Origin: Phlebiopsis flavidoalba
Lineage: Eukaryota > Basidiomycota > Agaricomycetes > Polyporales > Phanerochaetaceae
Direction of reading: 5' to 3'
Assembly: GCA_035772785.1 (NCBI GenBank)
Contig: JAOCPU010000005.1
Coordinates: forward strand, 372,001 to 436,000
DNA length: 64,000 bases
The stretch's first letter is position 1. Each line of letters starts with the position of its first letter. Positions 36,502 through 47,626 of the stretch are shown in pieces. Both the position numbers and the translations under genes were made by a program. A model generated the notes under the pieces. The model searched no databases. It was given only the letters and a program-made list of their open reading frames with translations, and was not told where the DNA came from.

Positions 36502-37491
36502 CCTTCGAACAATGCTACATATTAACGCTTCGGACGGTAAGTTAAAACTCGTCCGAGGTGAAGCAGTGCGAAGTGAAATCCGTTTGGTCGGTTAGATGCA
36601 CAGGAGAAAGATCGTGCTTCCTCTGAAATGTCCAAATAGCTCAGGGGAGGGCAAGATCTGGCACTGAGGATCCGGAGGATGAACAAAGCCGTATGCACGC
36701 GTCGGAGGCGCGACGGTGGATAATTGCTACTTCCATGCGCCACACGAGCCTCCTCATTGTCAGTCTTCCATGCTTGCTTTACTTACATGACATTTCAACG
36801 CGCCGAATGGTTTGTCGTCGGCCTTCGCAATCATCGCCCCGACACACGCAGTAGCCCCCGGCCGAGGGTTTTGACTGACGGAGTTTGTTCGCGCAGACGC
36901 TTTACGATATGCGCTTCTGGGTGCGCTCTGTGCCACTCAGTTACTCAATAGCTTTGTACGTGGAGAGCATAGCGCTATGACGGCTGCTCCCTAGACGGAA
37001 AAAATCAGCTTCGCAAGCTACCGAAAGAAATCGAATACCCACGCCAAATGAGTAGCCACGCGTACCCTGTCAATTAGATTGAATCTCCTCATTCAGAGTA
37101 CGCAAATAGCGTCACGAGTTACTGCATCTCAACCGGTCCTGCAAGTTTCTTGCCCTGAGCCGGGCACCGACAACCCCTGATTTAATGAAGAGATGGCGAT
37201 GTAAAGCAGCGAAACAATTTGGAAATATTGTGTTATCGGACGCGCGGGCGCATACCAGCACCGGAATGATAGGGTGAAATCTGAGTTGAAGCCTCGCTCA
37301 GTGCTTTCATCTGCGGTCGACCCTTTGCTTGGCTTGGTCTGAGGAATGGTAGAGGCAGATGGTCCGAGTCCGAGGACCATGAAAAGGGAGCCGAGGCATA
37401 GCCCCTAGCGCGCGCTTAACAGCCACGCGGGAATATGATCAAGGGCGCTAACGCGAGCTTGCCTTCGACCTCGACCAAGTTGGCCAAAGTC
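36502..37491. other. Intergenic region between divergent UbiA and LSM2
   Basis: No gene is supported. The ORFs here (60-83 residues) have no motif. The 37 bases before the LSM2 ATG contain pyrimidine-rich text typical of a short 5' leader. Confidence 0.4.
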
Positions 37492-38022
37492 ATGGTGAGT
37501 GTAAATCCTCGTTAAATCCTTCGCTATCTGATGTTTGACCACCCAGCTTATTTTCTCAGTCTTCAAAACGCTCACTGACCAGAGGGTCACGGTCGAGCTC
37601 AAAAACACGATCTCTCTATCACGGTGTGTCCTGAAGTCGGTTTCGACCAGTACGTGCGTCCCCTAGCTCCTCTCTCCTGATTTCCAGCTTAACGTTGGTG
37701 TGGTGCAGATTCCTTAACATCCGACTGGATAATATCAAGGTGCTCGATGAGGCACGTCACCCTCATATGGTACGGGGTAAGGAGTCGTCCTGTCTGCCTA
37801 AACGTCTCCACCTAACGCGTGCATGTGTGCAGATGGCTGTGAAGAACTGCTTTATCCGGGGCTCAGTCGTAAGATATGTGCAGCTCCCGGCTGAGTCAGT
37901 CGACACCCAACTTTTGGAAGACGCTACTCGCCGAGGTAATTTCTTACACCAGGCCTCGACAATAGGTCCGGGCGCTCACGAATCTGATCTACAGAATCTG
38001 CGAGCCAAACCAAGGCCTGCCT
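37492..38022 (+). CDS. LSM2: U6 snRNA-associated Sm-like protein LSm2
   Basis: The structure is clear. The ATG at 37492 is followed at once by an intron (37495-37546). Exon 2 gives LIFSVFKTLTDQRVTVELKN, then a short frame-disturbed ISITGVLKSVDQ equivalent. An intron at 37650-37708 follows, then FLNIRLDNIKVLDEARHPHM, an intron at 37770-37832, and exon 4 with MAVKNCFIRGSVVRYVQLPA (37833-37892) and ESVDTQLLEDATRR. After an intron at 37936-37994 the last exon begins ESASQTKA. Both Sm motifs are present, including the FIRGS..RY Sm2 signature. LSm2 is part of the LSm1-7 ring (mRNA decay in the cytoplasm) and the LSm2-8 ring (U6 snRNA in the nucleus). The stop is not clear, because the last exon stays open into the antisense F-box gene. 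The end given is an estimate. Confidence 0.95.
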
Positions 38023-39143
38023 CCAGATCCCACGCCCAGATGCTCCCGTTCGCGGCCAGGCTGACACATCGCCCGTCCGCAAGCGCGAGCGCAGTGACAG
38101 GGCCAATCTGTCCATGCAGCGAGCGCACGTATGTCAGCCGCGGCTGCCCCGACGTGGACGAGGGCAGATGGAGCCGATACAACTGGAGCGAGCTTGGTGG
38201 AACATTTGCAACAGGTAGATATGCGGCGAGCTGGCGGACAGACTGTGATGGTCGTTGAGTGGTTGACAGAGAAGATGATAAACTCTCCAGTGGATAAGAA
38301 GGCAGCCAGACGGACATCGTGTGCGTTTCAATGGAGGTGATTGAGTCCAAAGCGATCGTCGTTAAGACGGTACCAGAGTTTGAACGATGGGTGCTGCATG
38401 AGAGCATGTGTCTTTCATGGCGAGGGGATTGCCAGCAACAGCTGAGGATGGGCATTATTCGTTCGTGACAGTCGCGATGGTAAGGACCCTGCAAGTAACA
38501 CATGGTTTCCACGTATCCCCTGTTCTTTCAATTGCAGGAGGGTGATTGGCTACTTATGGATGAAGATGTTCTACCGAGCAGCGTCCTGTGGAATCCTCAT
38601 AAGTATTTACTATGCCTAGTTAGAGAGAGACAGACGTACCTGTTCGCCAATTAGAGCTAATCCGAAAACATCCACTTCCAATCTCTGAAGTCGTCCGGGA
38701 GTTCATGTTGCACTCTGCCTGGTAGAGGTTTAGTCTCCCTCCCATCGCTACCCACCAATTGAAGCCTCGCACAATCCTCTCAGCCTTGTTCGAACCGTAT
38801 TCTGCAGTATGCCCATAGAGGCTCCTTCACACACATAGCTAAGATACATCTCAGCAGGTGTACTTCAGCCGCGTAGTCAAGTACAGGACAATATACCTGG
38901 TTATCGAGAGACAAGCCTCGACCAGCCGCGACTGACAGGCTGAACGGCACATAGGTCAGTGTGTGCGAGATACGAGAATATTACCGAAGATATAATCTCG
39001 TCATAAAGTGCGTTGAATGGGGAGGGTTAGTGTGTGATGTCGACCCAGACGAGCCTATGCCGTGGACACGCTTTGCCTCTGTGCAGGTATTTTTTTAGGT
39101 CCGGGGAATCAATGAGGTCGCTTAGCCACCCGATCACGCTCAT
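37976..39143 (-). CDS. F-box and WD40-repeat protein
   Basis: On the minus strand an F-box reads IFSYLAHTDLCAVQPVSRGW (about 38970-38910), then SLDNQ. Later comes DDFRDWKWMF with RISSNWRTG in the next frame (about 38690-38650), typical of the linker before the propeller. After an intron (GTACGT..CACAG) it reads RCSVEHL. Downstream are SSLQLYRLHLPSSTSGQPRL (about 38195-38140) and YVRSLHGQIGPVTALALADG with RCVSLAANGSIWAWDLEAG (38130-38010), a WD repeat ending in W-D. F-box/WD proteins bring substrates to an SCF ubiquitin ligase. The middle blades are hard to read because of frame breaks. The start at 39143 is a guess. The C-terminus overlaps the 3' end of LSM2 on the other strand. Confidence 0.75.
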
Positions 39144-40236
39144 TTGTTAAACGCACTCAACGTCGTGCAACAGGGTTTGTCGGGGACCGTCGAAGGAGCG
39201 GAAGTAATGAAGCTTACTACTCAGCAGGTCCCAATCGCTTGTATTGCTTCTCTTATTGACTCCGCTTACCCAGTCAGAAAGATGTTGTGAGCTCAGTATC
39301 TAGCTCATCACAAAGCTCGGGTTCCGTTCCGATCAAACGACCTCTCCCTCGTACCCACGTCGTACAAAACCGCCCCCTACGAGTCCAGGCTTTGACACGA
39401 CATGGCGTGGATTTGCCAATCATTCCAACAACAATTGCTTCGGTGAAAACCACACCGTCAAGTCACTGGGCTAAAGCCCCTCTGCAGTTCTGCCTGCGTT
39501 AGCCGACCCGCGTCCTAGCCGCGACTGATACGCCGCGCTGAACATGTCTCTCAGCTCTGACAAGTTAGCGCTTTCAACCCGAGCTCTTAATCACTGCGGC
39601 CGCATCCCGGGGGGACACACCCTGAATCCCGCACTCGTACCGGCGGGACGTACGAATTCCAATCGGTCTCTTCACAAGTGCCGAGATCGCACGCCGAGAT
39701 GTTTAATGCATGCACTTTCATTTTCCCCCCCTGAGCTGCTTCTTGGTGATCTGCGGTGCATATCCGATATATAATTGCGTCGACGTCTGGCGTCCTCTTC
39801 AGCCCGCGCTATTGTGTGCCGACACATTAGCTCCAGGCTGGTCACCACGCCTTTCCCTTACACTACTTGGTTTACACCCTCAGTAACACAACATCCTTTT
39901 ACGTCTGTTCTCATTGTGTTGCTCATAACAGTGCGCCCCACTGGTCATGTGATGCCCATAAGCATCCGTGGTCGAGGTATCATGCATAGCGCTTCCTGGA
40001 TCTGTCAAACGGGCGCCATGTGTTTCGTCAGAATGCATGCCCGGTAACCTAGAGAAGCCACTGGACACGCCTGATATGTCGGCACTGTACGACCCTATTA
40101 TTTCCCCGAGTCCGAGACAAATGCTTCTCGAAGCCAGACAGAGACCGGACGGCATAATAAAATCCATCTCGCTGCAGACTGTGGCCTCTGGCAACAACCC
40201 ATATACCCCGCGTCCGGTTCCGCGATACCTCACTCA
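39144..40236. other. Intergenic region upstream of the sedolisin gene
   Basis: Divergent promoters of the F-box gene and the sedolisin gene should lie here. Plus ORFs at 39287-39502, 39544-39774 and 39775-40047 have no motif and no splice pattern that joins them. Nothing else is seen. Confidence 0.4.
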
Positions 40237-42816
40237 ATGTCCTTCACGATGAAGGCTCCCCTGGCCTTGGTCCTCCTGCTTCTCTCCGCACTCAGGACGC
40301 TTGCTGCGCCGGCCCCCCCCTGTGCCATGTACGCTCCAAGTATCAAGGAGACCGTCACCCCACCACGAGAATGGACGAAGGCCTACAAGGCCCCTTTTCG
40401 GACCATACGATTGAACTACGCATTGCGCTCGCGCAGAGGATCATTTTGACCTTCTCGCCCGCAAACATAACTCTTTACGAAGTCAGGTTAGTGCTCAAGT
40501 CAAACATACGAAATAGTTCATGTTAAACGGAATATAGCGAACCCACTTCACGAGCGTTACGGAGAGCATAATTTGTCGCAAGCCGACGTTAACAAGCTCA
40601 TTGCCCCCCATCCTCAAACCGTAGACGAGGTCGAGCGCTGGCTCGCGTCTCTACTACGGCATATCTAAAGATAACTATTTCCCGCTCCTCAGCCTGGAGA
40701 TTGGCCTCCGAGTTCGCGTCCCAATAAGCCACCGCCGCGGAGGAGCTTATGGACACGATCGTGTGAGCACATTTCCATCGAGTCCACAAAGTCAGAGACT
40801 CATAGTTCACCATAGGAATATCATATCTGGGTAGATTCGCTCGAACGGCGAAACTCTCGTCCGCGCGACATCCTACAGCCTTACCCGCACACCTCCACGA
40901 CCACATCGACTTCATGCAGCCCACGACCCTCTTCTCGAACCTTCCGCCCGCCCAGCGCTTCCTCGGCCCACCTTCATCCAAATACTAGGGGGTACCCACG
41001 CGTCCACGCCTGGCCGCGACCAACGGTACAATCAACGTCGCCCTCGGCCGCGAAGCGGCAGCGTGGACGCCAGTTGCACCCAGGCCATCACAGTAGACTG
41101 CCTCAAAAACAGCTCTTACAATACCCTGGCCGTGGGTTACACTCCGTCCGCGAATACGGGGAATCAGGTGGCTGTTACAGGGATTATCTCGGCCAGTTTG
41201 GCGAACGAGCAGGACCTCCAGCTCTTCTACAAGGACCAGGTTCCTGCTGCGATCAACTCGTCATGTCAAGACGGTCGAAGTCAATGGTACGTCGCGTGAA
41301 TCTTCTGCGTCTCAGTCTCCCTGGTCCTTATTAGTTTTTGCAGGCGGCAAGAACGTTCAGACCTTGAAAAGAGGCGGGTGGCGAAGCTAACCTGGGTACG
41401 TTCTCCCTCTGAGATACGAGAAATCATAGCTCATGCATTCGCAGATACACCCAATTCGCATTCGGCCTCTCACATCCGATTCCTGCCACCTTCTACACGA
41501 CCGACGGCACACACTACCCGTTCACTCCGGACAAGATCTCGCCCACGAACGGAAATGAGCCCTATCTCGACGTACGCCCACCTCTTCTGGAATGTGACTC
41601 ACGGCTGATTATGTTCGGGTAGTGGCTTGACTTTGTGCTCTACAGACCATCCCAACCCCCCTCAGACGATTAGCACGAGCTATGCGGATATACCGAACAA
41701 ACCGGTCGGTAGCGACATTTCATATATTCCGCGAAGGTTCTGACGTACCGTAACCAGTGCCGCAAAGCTTTGCTCTGCGAGTCTGCCGAGGCTTCGCTCT
41801 GCTCGGTAAGTCTGTTCCGCGACACATTCAGCTGAGACTTATTCCTCTGCTAGGTGCTCGAGGCGTCTCCTTGTTATTCAGCTCCGGCGATTTTGGTGTC
41901 GCGGTGACGGCAACACTACCGATCCGTCAACGCAGATATGCACTTCCAAACGACGGGACGAACAAGAGCTGCAGTTTAATTCCATTCTTCCCCCCAACAT
42001 GTCCCTTGTGAGTCTTGAAATACTATCACGGCATAGGGCTGCAATACTGAATCGTGAGCAGTGTGACGGTTGTTGGATGGGACCACTGGGATTCCAGAGA
42101 CTGCTGCGCATGCATCGTTCTCTCCGGAGGTGGCTTCAGCAATTACGTATGTACTCATTCTGATCAAGTTGAAATCACTTTGATTGACCACTTCAATGGT
42201 TTAGTTCGAGCGTCCTCTATACCAAAAGATTCAAGTTTCGAGCTACTTGTCAAAGTTTGGCACAACGACGTACGCGGGCTTGTTCAAGGCTTTGAGAGGG
42301 GGTGAGCTTAGGTTTATTCGCCCACGTCTAAAACACGCGGCTGACTCTTGTCTCAGGATCATGGACGAGTAAGCTCAGTCTACTCCTTCTCAAGGATTTC
42401 ACACTGACAATCATCACAGGCTATCCCGGACGTCTCGGCACAGTCTACGACCTTCCGCATGTTCTGGCAAGGCCAGCCCTTCTCAGCAGACGGAACCTCC
42501 GCATCAAGCGCCCACCTTTGCTGGCATCGTGGCGTTGTTGAACGACGCACGCTTCAAGCAGAAGAAGGCACCACTCGGGTTCCTCAACCCCCTCCTGTAT
42601 ACTATGAACCTCCTAGACAAGTCTGCTTTCAACGACATCACGAGCGGCGGCAACAACCCGGGGTGTGGAACCCAAGGATTTAACGTATGTTTACCTTCCG
42701 ATTGCTAGCTTACATATCAGCTGACACTTGGTGACCAGGCTACCGAGGGCTGGGATCACGGGTCACTGGACTCGGCACACCAAATTTCAGTGTTTATGAA
42801 GCGACTCCTAACGTGA
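40237..42816 (+). CDS. Sedolisin / tripeptidyl peptidase (S53), secreted
   Basis: A signal peptide (MKAPLALVLLLLSALRTLA from the ATG at 40249, or four residues earlier at 40237) is followed by a pro-kumamolisin activation domain. This shows KETVTPPREWTKAYKAP, LHERYGEH, LSQADVNKLIAPHPQTVDEV and RWLASL (40340-40650). The catalytic domain shows DASCTQAITVDCLK (41066-41110), YTPSANTGNQVAVTG, then ANEQDLQLFYKDQVPAA (41200-41255) with the Glu and Asp of the Ser-Glu-Asp triad. It continues with TPDKISPTNGNEPYLD, LFSSGDFGV (the oxyanion Asp, about 41875-41900), DGTNK, TTGIPETA and SGGGFSNY (42125-42145). The nucleophile block is SADGTSAS (about 42480), followed by FAGIVALLNDAR-like text in the next frame, then LGFLNPLLYTMN and FNDITSG. 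It ends GLGTPNF with FMKRLLT-stop at 42816. These enzymes cut tripeptides from protein N-termini at acid pH outside the cell. Introns of about 50-60 bp and several frame changes are present. Confidence 0.92.
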
Positions 42817-43124
42817 TGACCGCTCGACTGGATCTTTATGATTAACGTATTGCTAGTGTACTTCGTAATTTCACGGACATCCTATTTTGTACGACACCTC
42901 AGATGTAAGCTTTTCAACGTCGATATTATTTTCCGCCGGTTTATTGTTGAGAACACGACACGTGGCGTCCACGCGAGCCTATGATGCATTCTCGCGAGCG
43001 TGTCCCGGTGCCCGAATCCTGGCTTCAAACATCGCTCTCATTTGTCGGCTCACAGTCGACGCAGATATCGGCAAGCACCTCTTGAGAACGTTATCAATAT
43101 TTTAAAGGTTCCCCTCAGATTCTC
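42817..43124. other. Spacer between sedolisin and WDR83-like genes
   Basis: About 300 bp between two plus-strand genes. It should hold the terminator of the first and the promoter of the second. I see no gene in it. Confidence 0.5.
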
Positions 43125-44548
43125 ATGACGACGCCGAACCCGTGGCCCGACACCATTGGCCCGCAAACTACACACCACTTGTGTCCAACCACAAGCGGGC
43201 CCCGTGCACGTCGCTCGTTATGCTAAGGGATCCGCAAAATACGTGCTGACAGGAGGACAAGATCGTACGGTTCGGACTGTGGAATCCCGCGTCTGGTGCT
43301 GAAATCAAGAAATATGCCGCACACGGTTATGAAGTGCTCTCGATTACAGTGTGAGCACAATTACCATCCAATCCCTTTGCGAGAAGAGTCATGAAACTTG
43401 ACCTTAGATTTTCTGGGATCCATTGTAAACCAGATCGCACGACAACAACCGATTCGCATACCAACCAGCGGAGGGGACCCGCTCGGTATTCCTGTGGGAT
43501 GTGTCCACTGGTCAGACGATCCGACGAATAGCGGGTCACATGGGAAAGATCAATGCGGTGGAGTTTTCAATGAGGATGCGAGTGTTCTGGCGAGCGGTGC
43601 GTCCCGTTATGAACGACCATCGAAAAGTCAAACGGCAATGCCCTGACCATTCGTCACGGCTCCTACTGAGACTCTACCCCGTACCCCATGGCTGTGGGAT
43701 CTCCGGTGAGTTCGCTGGCTGTCCACCAGCCTGTGCGTATGTTTTATCACGGCATCGGTCCAGTTCTCCAGAAACCGTCAGCCAATTCAAATCCTAAGAG
43801 CAGAAGGCCCGCGATGACCTGTCCAAGCTTTGCACATAGGACACGGCACCATCCTCAACCGGGGTCAGTCGACGGACATGTCCGTGCTTACGACCTACGT
43901 ACGCATGGGCCAGTTGCGGCGACAAGATTTCATTGGACGTGAGTATGCCTCGCTTGTATATCCTTGCATGTGTTTCATCGTCGTGGGATAGCGCCTGTGA
44001 CTGCGGTCCATCCCGACACAGGATGGTCAGTCCTATCTTGTCACGACCCTCGACTCGAATCCTATGCACTGTGCGGCTCATGGACGCCGCGACGGGTAAA
44101 ATGTTGAACGACGTTTTCAAGGGGCACAAGGTTGAAGGTTATCCCGCTGGCCGGTCCTGTTTTGGCCACGGAGAGCCAGCCAGCGTTGTGTCGGGAGATG
44201 AGCAACGGGAATGATTTGGGCGTGGGATTTGTTGGACGTACGTGGCTCCGAAGGCACGATGTTTTATGTCAATACAAAGCCTGTCACTTTACGCTTTGCA
44301 CAGGCCACATCGCTTCCGCCAGCTCCGCCACCTAAAGTGCCATCAGGGAGTGGTCCTTTGGGTAGCACACAATCATCCCATCGAAGACGGGGGTGGGGAG
44401 AGGATATCTGCCGGGGCGGACGTACAGTACCGTCAAAGTATGGCAGATCACTAAAATCCAATCTATACGGCCTGTACGATACCGACTTATCTTCTCGCAC
44501 CTCTTATGTACATGTTACACGAGACTCGCAGACAGAAGCAGACCCTGA
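43125..44548 (+). CDS. WD40 protein of the WDR83/MORG1 type
   Basis: From the ATG at 43125 the readable blades are GPVHVARYAKGSAKYVLTGG (43197-43257), QDRT with LWNPASGAEIKKYAAHGYEV (43285-43345), the next blade with FLWDVSTG (about 43490), QTIRRIAGHMGKINAVEF (43516-43570) and EDASVLASG. Further on are GSVDGHVRAYDLR (43867-43907), HPTQDGQSYLVTTLDS-like text and VRLMDAATGKMLNDVFKGHK (44075-44133). After that come RSCFGHGE, GMIWAWDLLD (44215-44232) and GADVQY / VKVWQITKI (44420-44455). The order and blade text match WDR83 (MORG1), a small seven-blade propeller found in the spliceosome and as a MAPK scaffold in animals. Frame changes are numerous; one is an extra G in GTTCGGACTG near 43275. The last blade continues as an open frame to a stop at 44548, but the real end may be about 80 bp earlier. 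Confidence 0.85.
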
Positions 44549-45150
44549 AACGCGACGACCGTCGCAGGCCACGGCATTGGTAAATTCAAGTCCACGGCGG
44601 GTCCCTCCTCGACGAGGTACGCGGCGTCGGGTAGCGGGGCGGGCTCGCGTGCGTCGGCTGTCAGAGTGTTTGACGCGCCTAGCGGAACTGGAGTTTCCGT
44701 TGGCAGGTGTGCGTTGCCGAGGCCCCGCTCCCTTAGGTTACCACGGTCTTTTGTTGCGCAATCTCTACTTGGTCAAAGAAGCATTGACCCTCATGTGACC
44801 CTCTTTATCTGCATGCCCTCATGACTGCTCCTAGGTGGTCGAGGCGCCTTGCTCCCTATTGTCTATGTTTCTGCATCTGAGCTTCGGCCAACCTACTTGA
44901 ACTCTGCACGATTTTCATGTCGGGTTTCTTTCTGAGACTGTTTTACAAATTGCTCGCGCCTGTTGTGATACGAGCCAGTAATCGATCCGCGCGCGCGCCA
45001 ACATAAAGTGACACCCTATTGTGCCACCCCTGTACTCTTCACCCGCACAGGGCGGTCTTTTTGTGTGTCGGCCATTCGTTCTCCGTCGATGCCGCTCCAA
45101 GATGAGGCATCCGCGCTGACATTGTTCCGGTGTTCGCCTGGGCCGTGTAG
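44549..45150. other. Intergenic region before the alpha/beta-barrel gene
   Basis: An arginine-rich open reading (plus 44211-44798) extends past the WDR83 gene but shows no motif and is probably out of frame 3' sequence. Nothing else is supported. Confidence 0.4.
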
Positions 45151-45160
45151 TATTTAAAAG
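45151..45160 (+). promoter_or_regulatory. TATA-like box before the alpha/beta-barrel gene
   Basis: TATTTAAAAG lies about 55 bp upstream of the ATG at 45214, a plausible TATA element. Confidence 0.45.
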
Positions 45161-45213
45161 TGCCCGCGATAGTCAAGGAAGGGCAGCAGCTCCGTTGTCT
45201 TTCCCCATCCGTC

Positions 45214-46011
45214 ATGTCCACCGTCCACTGCATTGAAGTCACCAAGTTTGTCCTCAGCGACACCGCCAAGGCAGCAGGTGTCGCGCTTCCGCAGCCCAGT
45301 CTTTCTCCCTGCTCCCTCTCGAGCAACGAGGTAAGTACCGCGCACGGTCCGTTTACTATTGACTAATGTTTTGTTCGTAGAGTGTGTCCGGCCAGGAGGT
45401 GCAAGACCCACACTGCCATTTACAACGTGCGAGGTATGTGAGAGGACGATACGATGGCCGTTCTCCGTCGCTGATCGGAACTCATCAGCCTGGGATTCAA
45501 ACGGAGGAGGAACATAACCCACTGTTAGACGTCAGCGCGGAGCAGCCTACGGAGTTGCCCGCGGGATGCACGCAAGAGTATAAGATTCACATCCATCTTC
45601 AGTGCGAACCCTTTACTGCCATCGAGGCGCCTGTCACCGAGATCGTTGTATGGAAGCTCAAGGAGCACGCGAAGAAGGAGGGTCGTCGAGGAGCTCCTCA
45701 CGGGTCTAATGAAGATCGTGAACTGCATTCCCCGCTCTGAGGGCATGCACAAGGCGGGATGGGGATCAGTTCTGGAGGACGAGAGACAGTATATCGTCTG
45801 GATTGGCTGGGACACGATGGAGGTGTGTTGCATGTTTGTTCCCGTGGCGTCGGGCATGATGACTGATGATACCGTCAGGCATTCTACACAGCCGTAGCCA
45901 ACTCTCCGGGACGGGCGAGCTCAGCTCGACAAGCTTAACGAACACACTGACCGTACGATCAGGCATATGGACTTGCAGCAGATTTCTGCTACTTACGAAG
46001 CTAGGCTTTAG
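45214..46011 (+). CDS. Tandem dimeric alpha/beta-barrel (ABM/Dabb-like) protein
   Basis: The start MSTVHCIEVTKFVLSDTAKA (from 45214) looks like the first strand and helix of a ferredoxin-like barrel. After an intron (45330-45380, GTAAGT..CGTAG) the middle is disturbed. From 45570 it reads YKIHIHLQCEPFTAIEAP, then the second unit VTEIVVWKLKEHAKKE (45630-45680). After a frame change comes VVEELLTGLMKIVNCIPRSE, then GWGSVLEDERQYIVWIGWDT (45758-45817). The last part, after an intron, is FYTAVANSPG with DRTIRHMDLQQISATYEA (about 45945-46000), and the stop is at 46009-46011. The strand-helix-strand-strand pattern with IVWIGWD fits monooxygenase-type (ABM) or stress-responsive (Dabb) barrels, which usually act as dimers; two copies in one chain would form an internal dimer. 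No substrate can be told. Confidence 0.6.
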
Positions 46012-46193
46012 CTATTGCAGAAACATTTTGATGTGCATGGGGCGATTCGATCTTCTTGGAGCATACGCCTAGCTCACTATTTAGCCAATTTTGTTAGCAC
46101 ATATATCATCTCTAATGTACACGCACGTAACAAGTAATACACGTCGTCAATCCTTGCAACTCGGTGGCTGGGAGGCTCTCTGGGACAAGGCTG

Positions 46194-46675
46194 CTATCTG
46201 TATTGACCAGTGGACGCAGATACTTCCAGAGCATCGTTCCATACTTTCATGTCCAAGCCTCTCTGTTCTTTGATGAGTAGGGCACGCAAAACCAAGACTG
46301 GCGAGTCCTCATCCTGTCGCCGCCGTGTGGGTCACTCATAAAGGAGGAGGAAACTGAATATCAACTCACCACGCTTACGCTCTCAAGCCTTTCAAGATAT
46401 CCAATCGTCATAACAGTCGTGTTCTCCTCGTGAAGCCATGGAAGAGTGCGGAATCCACTCAGACAGAGTGAAATGTCAACGATCAGAGTATCCCGGTCGT
46501 CTGCGATGCACACAAGAGCGTTTTCAACATCGTACAGCCTGATTCTAGATTTCAATCAGTATAGCTGCGTTTCAAAACCGGGAATTGCAAACTGACTTGC
46601 CCACAACTCGCAACTTCGATGAAACGAGGTCTTTTGTCAAATTGTCGATGCGCACAGTTCGAGCGGCGGGGTCAT
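46194..46675 (-). CDS. Putative Ten1-like OB-fold protein (CST telomere complex)
   Basis: Three exons join in frame on the minus strand. Exon A reads RTVRIDNLTKDL and SSKLRVVGK. Intron 46545-46597 begins GTCAGT and ends CTAG. Exon B (46544-46370) reads IRLYDVENALVCIADDRDTL, IVDISLCLSG, LPWLHEENTTVMTIGYLER. Intron 46314-46369 runs GTGAGT..GACAG. Exon C reads DEDSPVLVLRALLIKEQRGL, DMKVWNDALEV, with the stop at 46194. A small beta-barrel with the pattern (VVG..x(3)YD.EN..v.i.D..d.L.vDisLcl), followed by a strand with VVRA-like text and a C-terminal helix, is what I expect of Ten1, the smallest subunit of the Cdc13/CTC1-Stn1-Ten1 complex that protects telomere ends. The predicted length, about 125 residues, also fits. 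The ATG at 46675 is one frame off exon A. The family call is from memory of the fold pattern and not secure. Confidence 0.5.
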
Positions 46676-47400
46676 TGGTATGGTGACTTGACATTGAGTT
46701 TGCTAGCTAGTATGCGCACATCTAGCAATATGTTAAAGCCGGGAACGCGGACGACCAGGATGGCCGACGACGCCGAGTTTTTGACTGTGGTGGTCGAGAC
46801 GAACCATCAGCGTGCCCAATTTGGTAAGCAAAGCTTCCGATCCTAACACGTACAAACACTCTACCGCAAGCCGAGGCGCCTTGCGTCACTGCGTGGTTAC
46901 CTTCCACCTCTCTCGACGTCAAGCCTAGCACAATCGAATCCATCTCTGGACAATTATGAACCAACAGCGCGTTCATATTGCCTAAAATGATCATGTGTCA
47001 ATACAAAAGGCTCGTATCTTCCTGCAAGGACTCAACAGGCCGCCGTTGTGCAACACTTGGCTGCCGAATGCCCCGGACATCGCCGCCTGCTGTCGGCTAA
47101 CAACTGTTGAGGAGGGGGGGGTGTCAGGCGCTCGAGCCCTTTTTCTCTTGCTCTCCATGCGGGTAGACCAAAGACTGTAATTCAAACCACCAGCGTCCCG
47201 CTTGACTGCATGAACACTTGACCAGATATACTACTCGCTGCCCTGATCGCATGAACCTGGGACGCGGTAAACTGCGGGAGTAAATCCAAGTGACGACTGC
47301 GATCAAATACTCTGCTATGTGAAGTCCTTTGGTACCTCAAGACCGTAAGCTTCCGAAGGACAAACTCAGGGGAATCTTTTAGATGCCAGAAACTATGCAA
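46676..47400 (-). other. Possible uncharacterised minus-strand coding segments
   Basis: Two or three ORFs follow each other on the minus strand. One has SPEFVLRKLTVLRYQ, RSRHLDLLPQFTASQVHAIR and ISGQVFMQSSG (47390-47200). One begins MESKRKRARAPDTPPSSTVV (about 47155), a basic, possibly nuclear-localisation start. One reads MNALLVHNCPEMDSIVLGLT (about 46976-46917). They could be one broken gene or the 5' part of the Ten1-like gene's neighbour. I recognise no domain. Confidence 0.25.
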
Positions 47401-47626
47401 ATTCGCTCGTGATCAAACTCTATCGCTCCACCGCCCGGCAGAACACACGAAGCTCTCATCGGGCTAAATGAGACTATCAGTCCCTGAAGCTAGGCACACC
47501 CTACGATTTTCAGGCTAGCTGGGCTCAAAGTAGCGGTTTCTTTTCCTATGTAGTCCCTCGTCCCTTGTTTTAGGTTCCCCTGCTCACTCCCACACCATTG
47601 TCAGGTTCGTTCGCCATACGTGCAAC

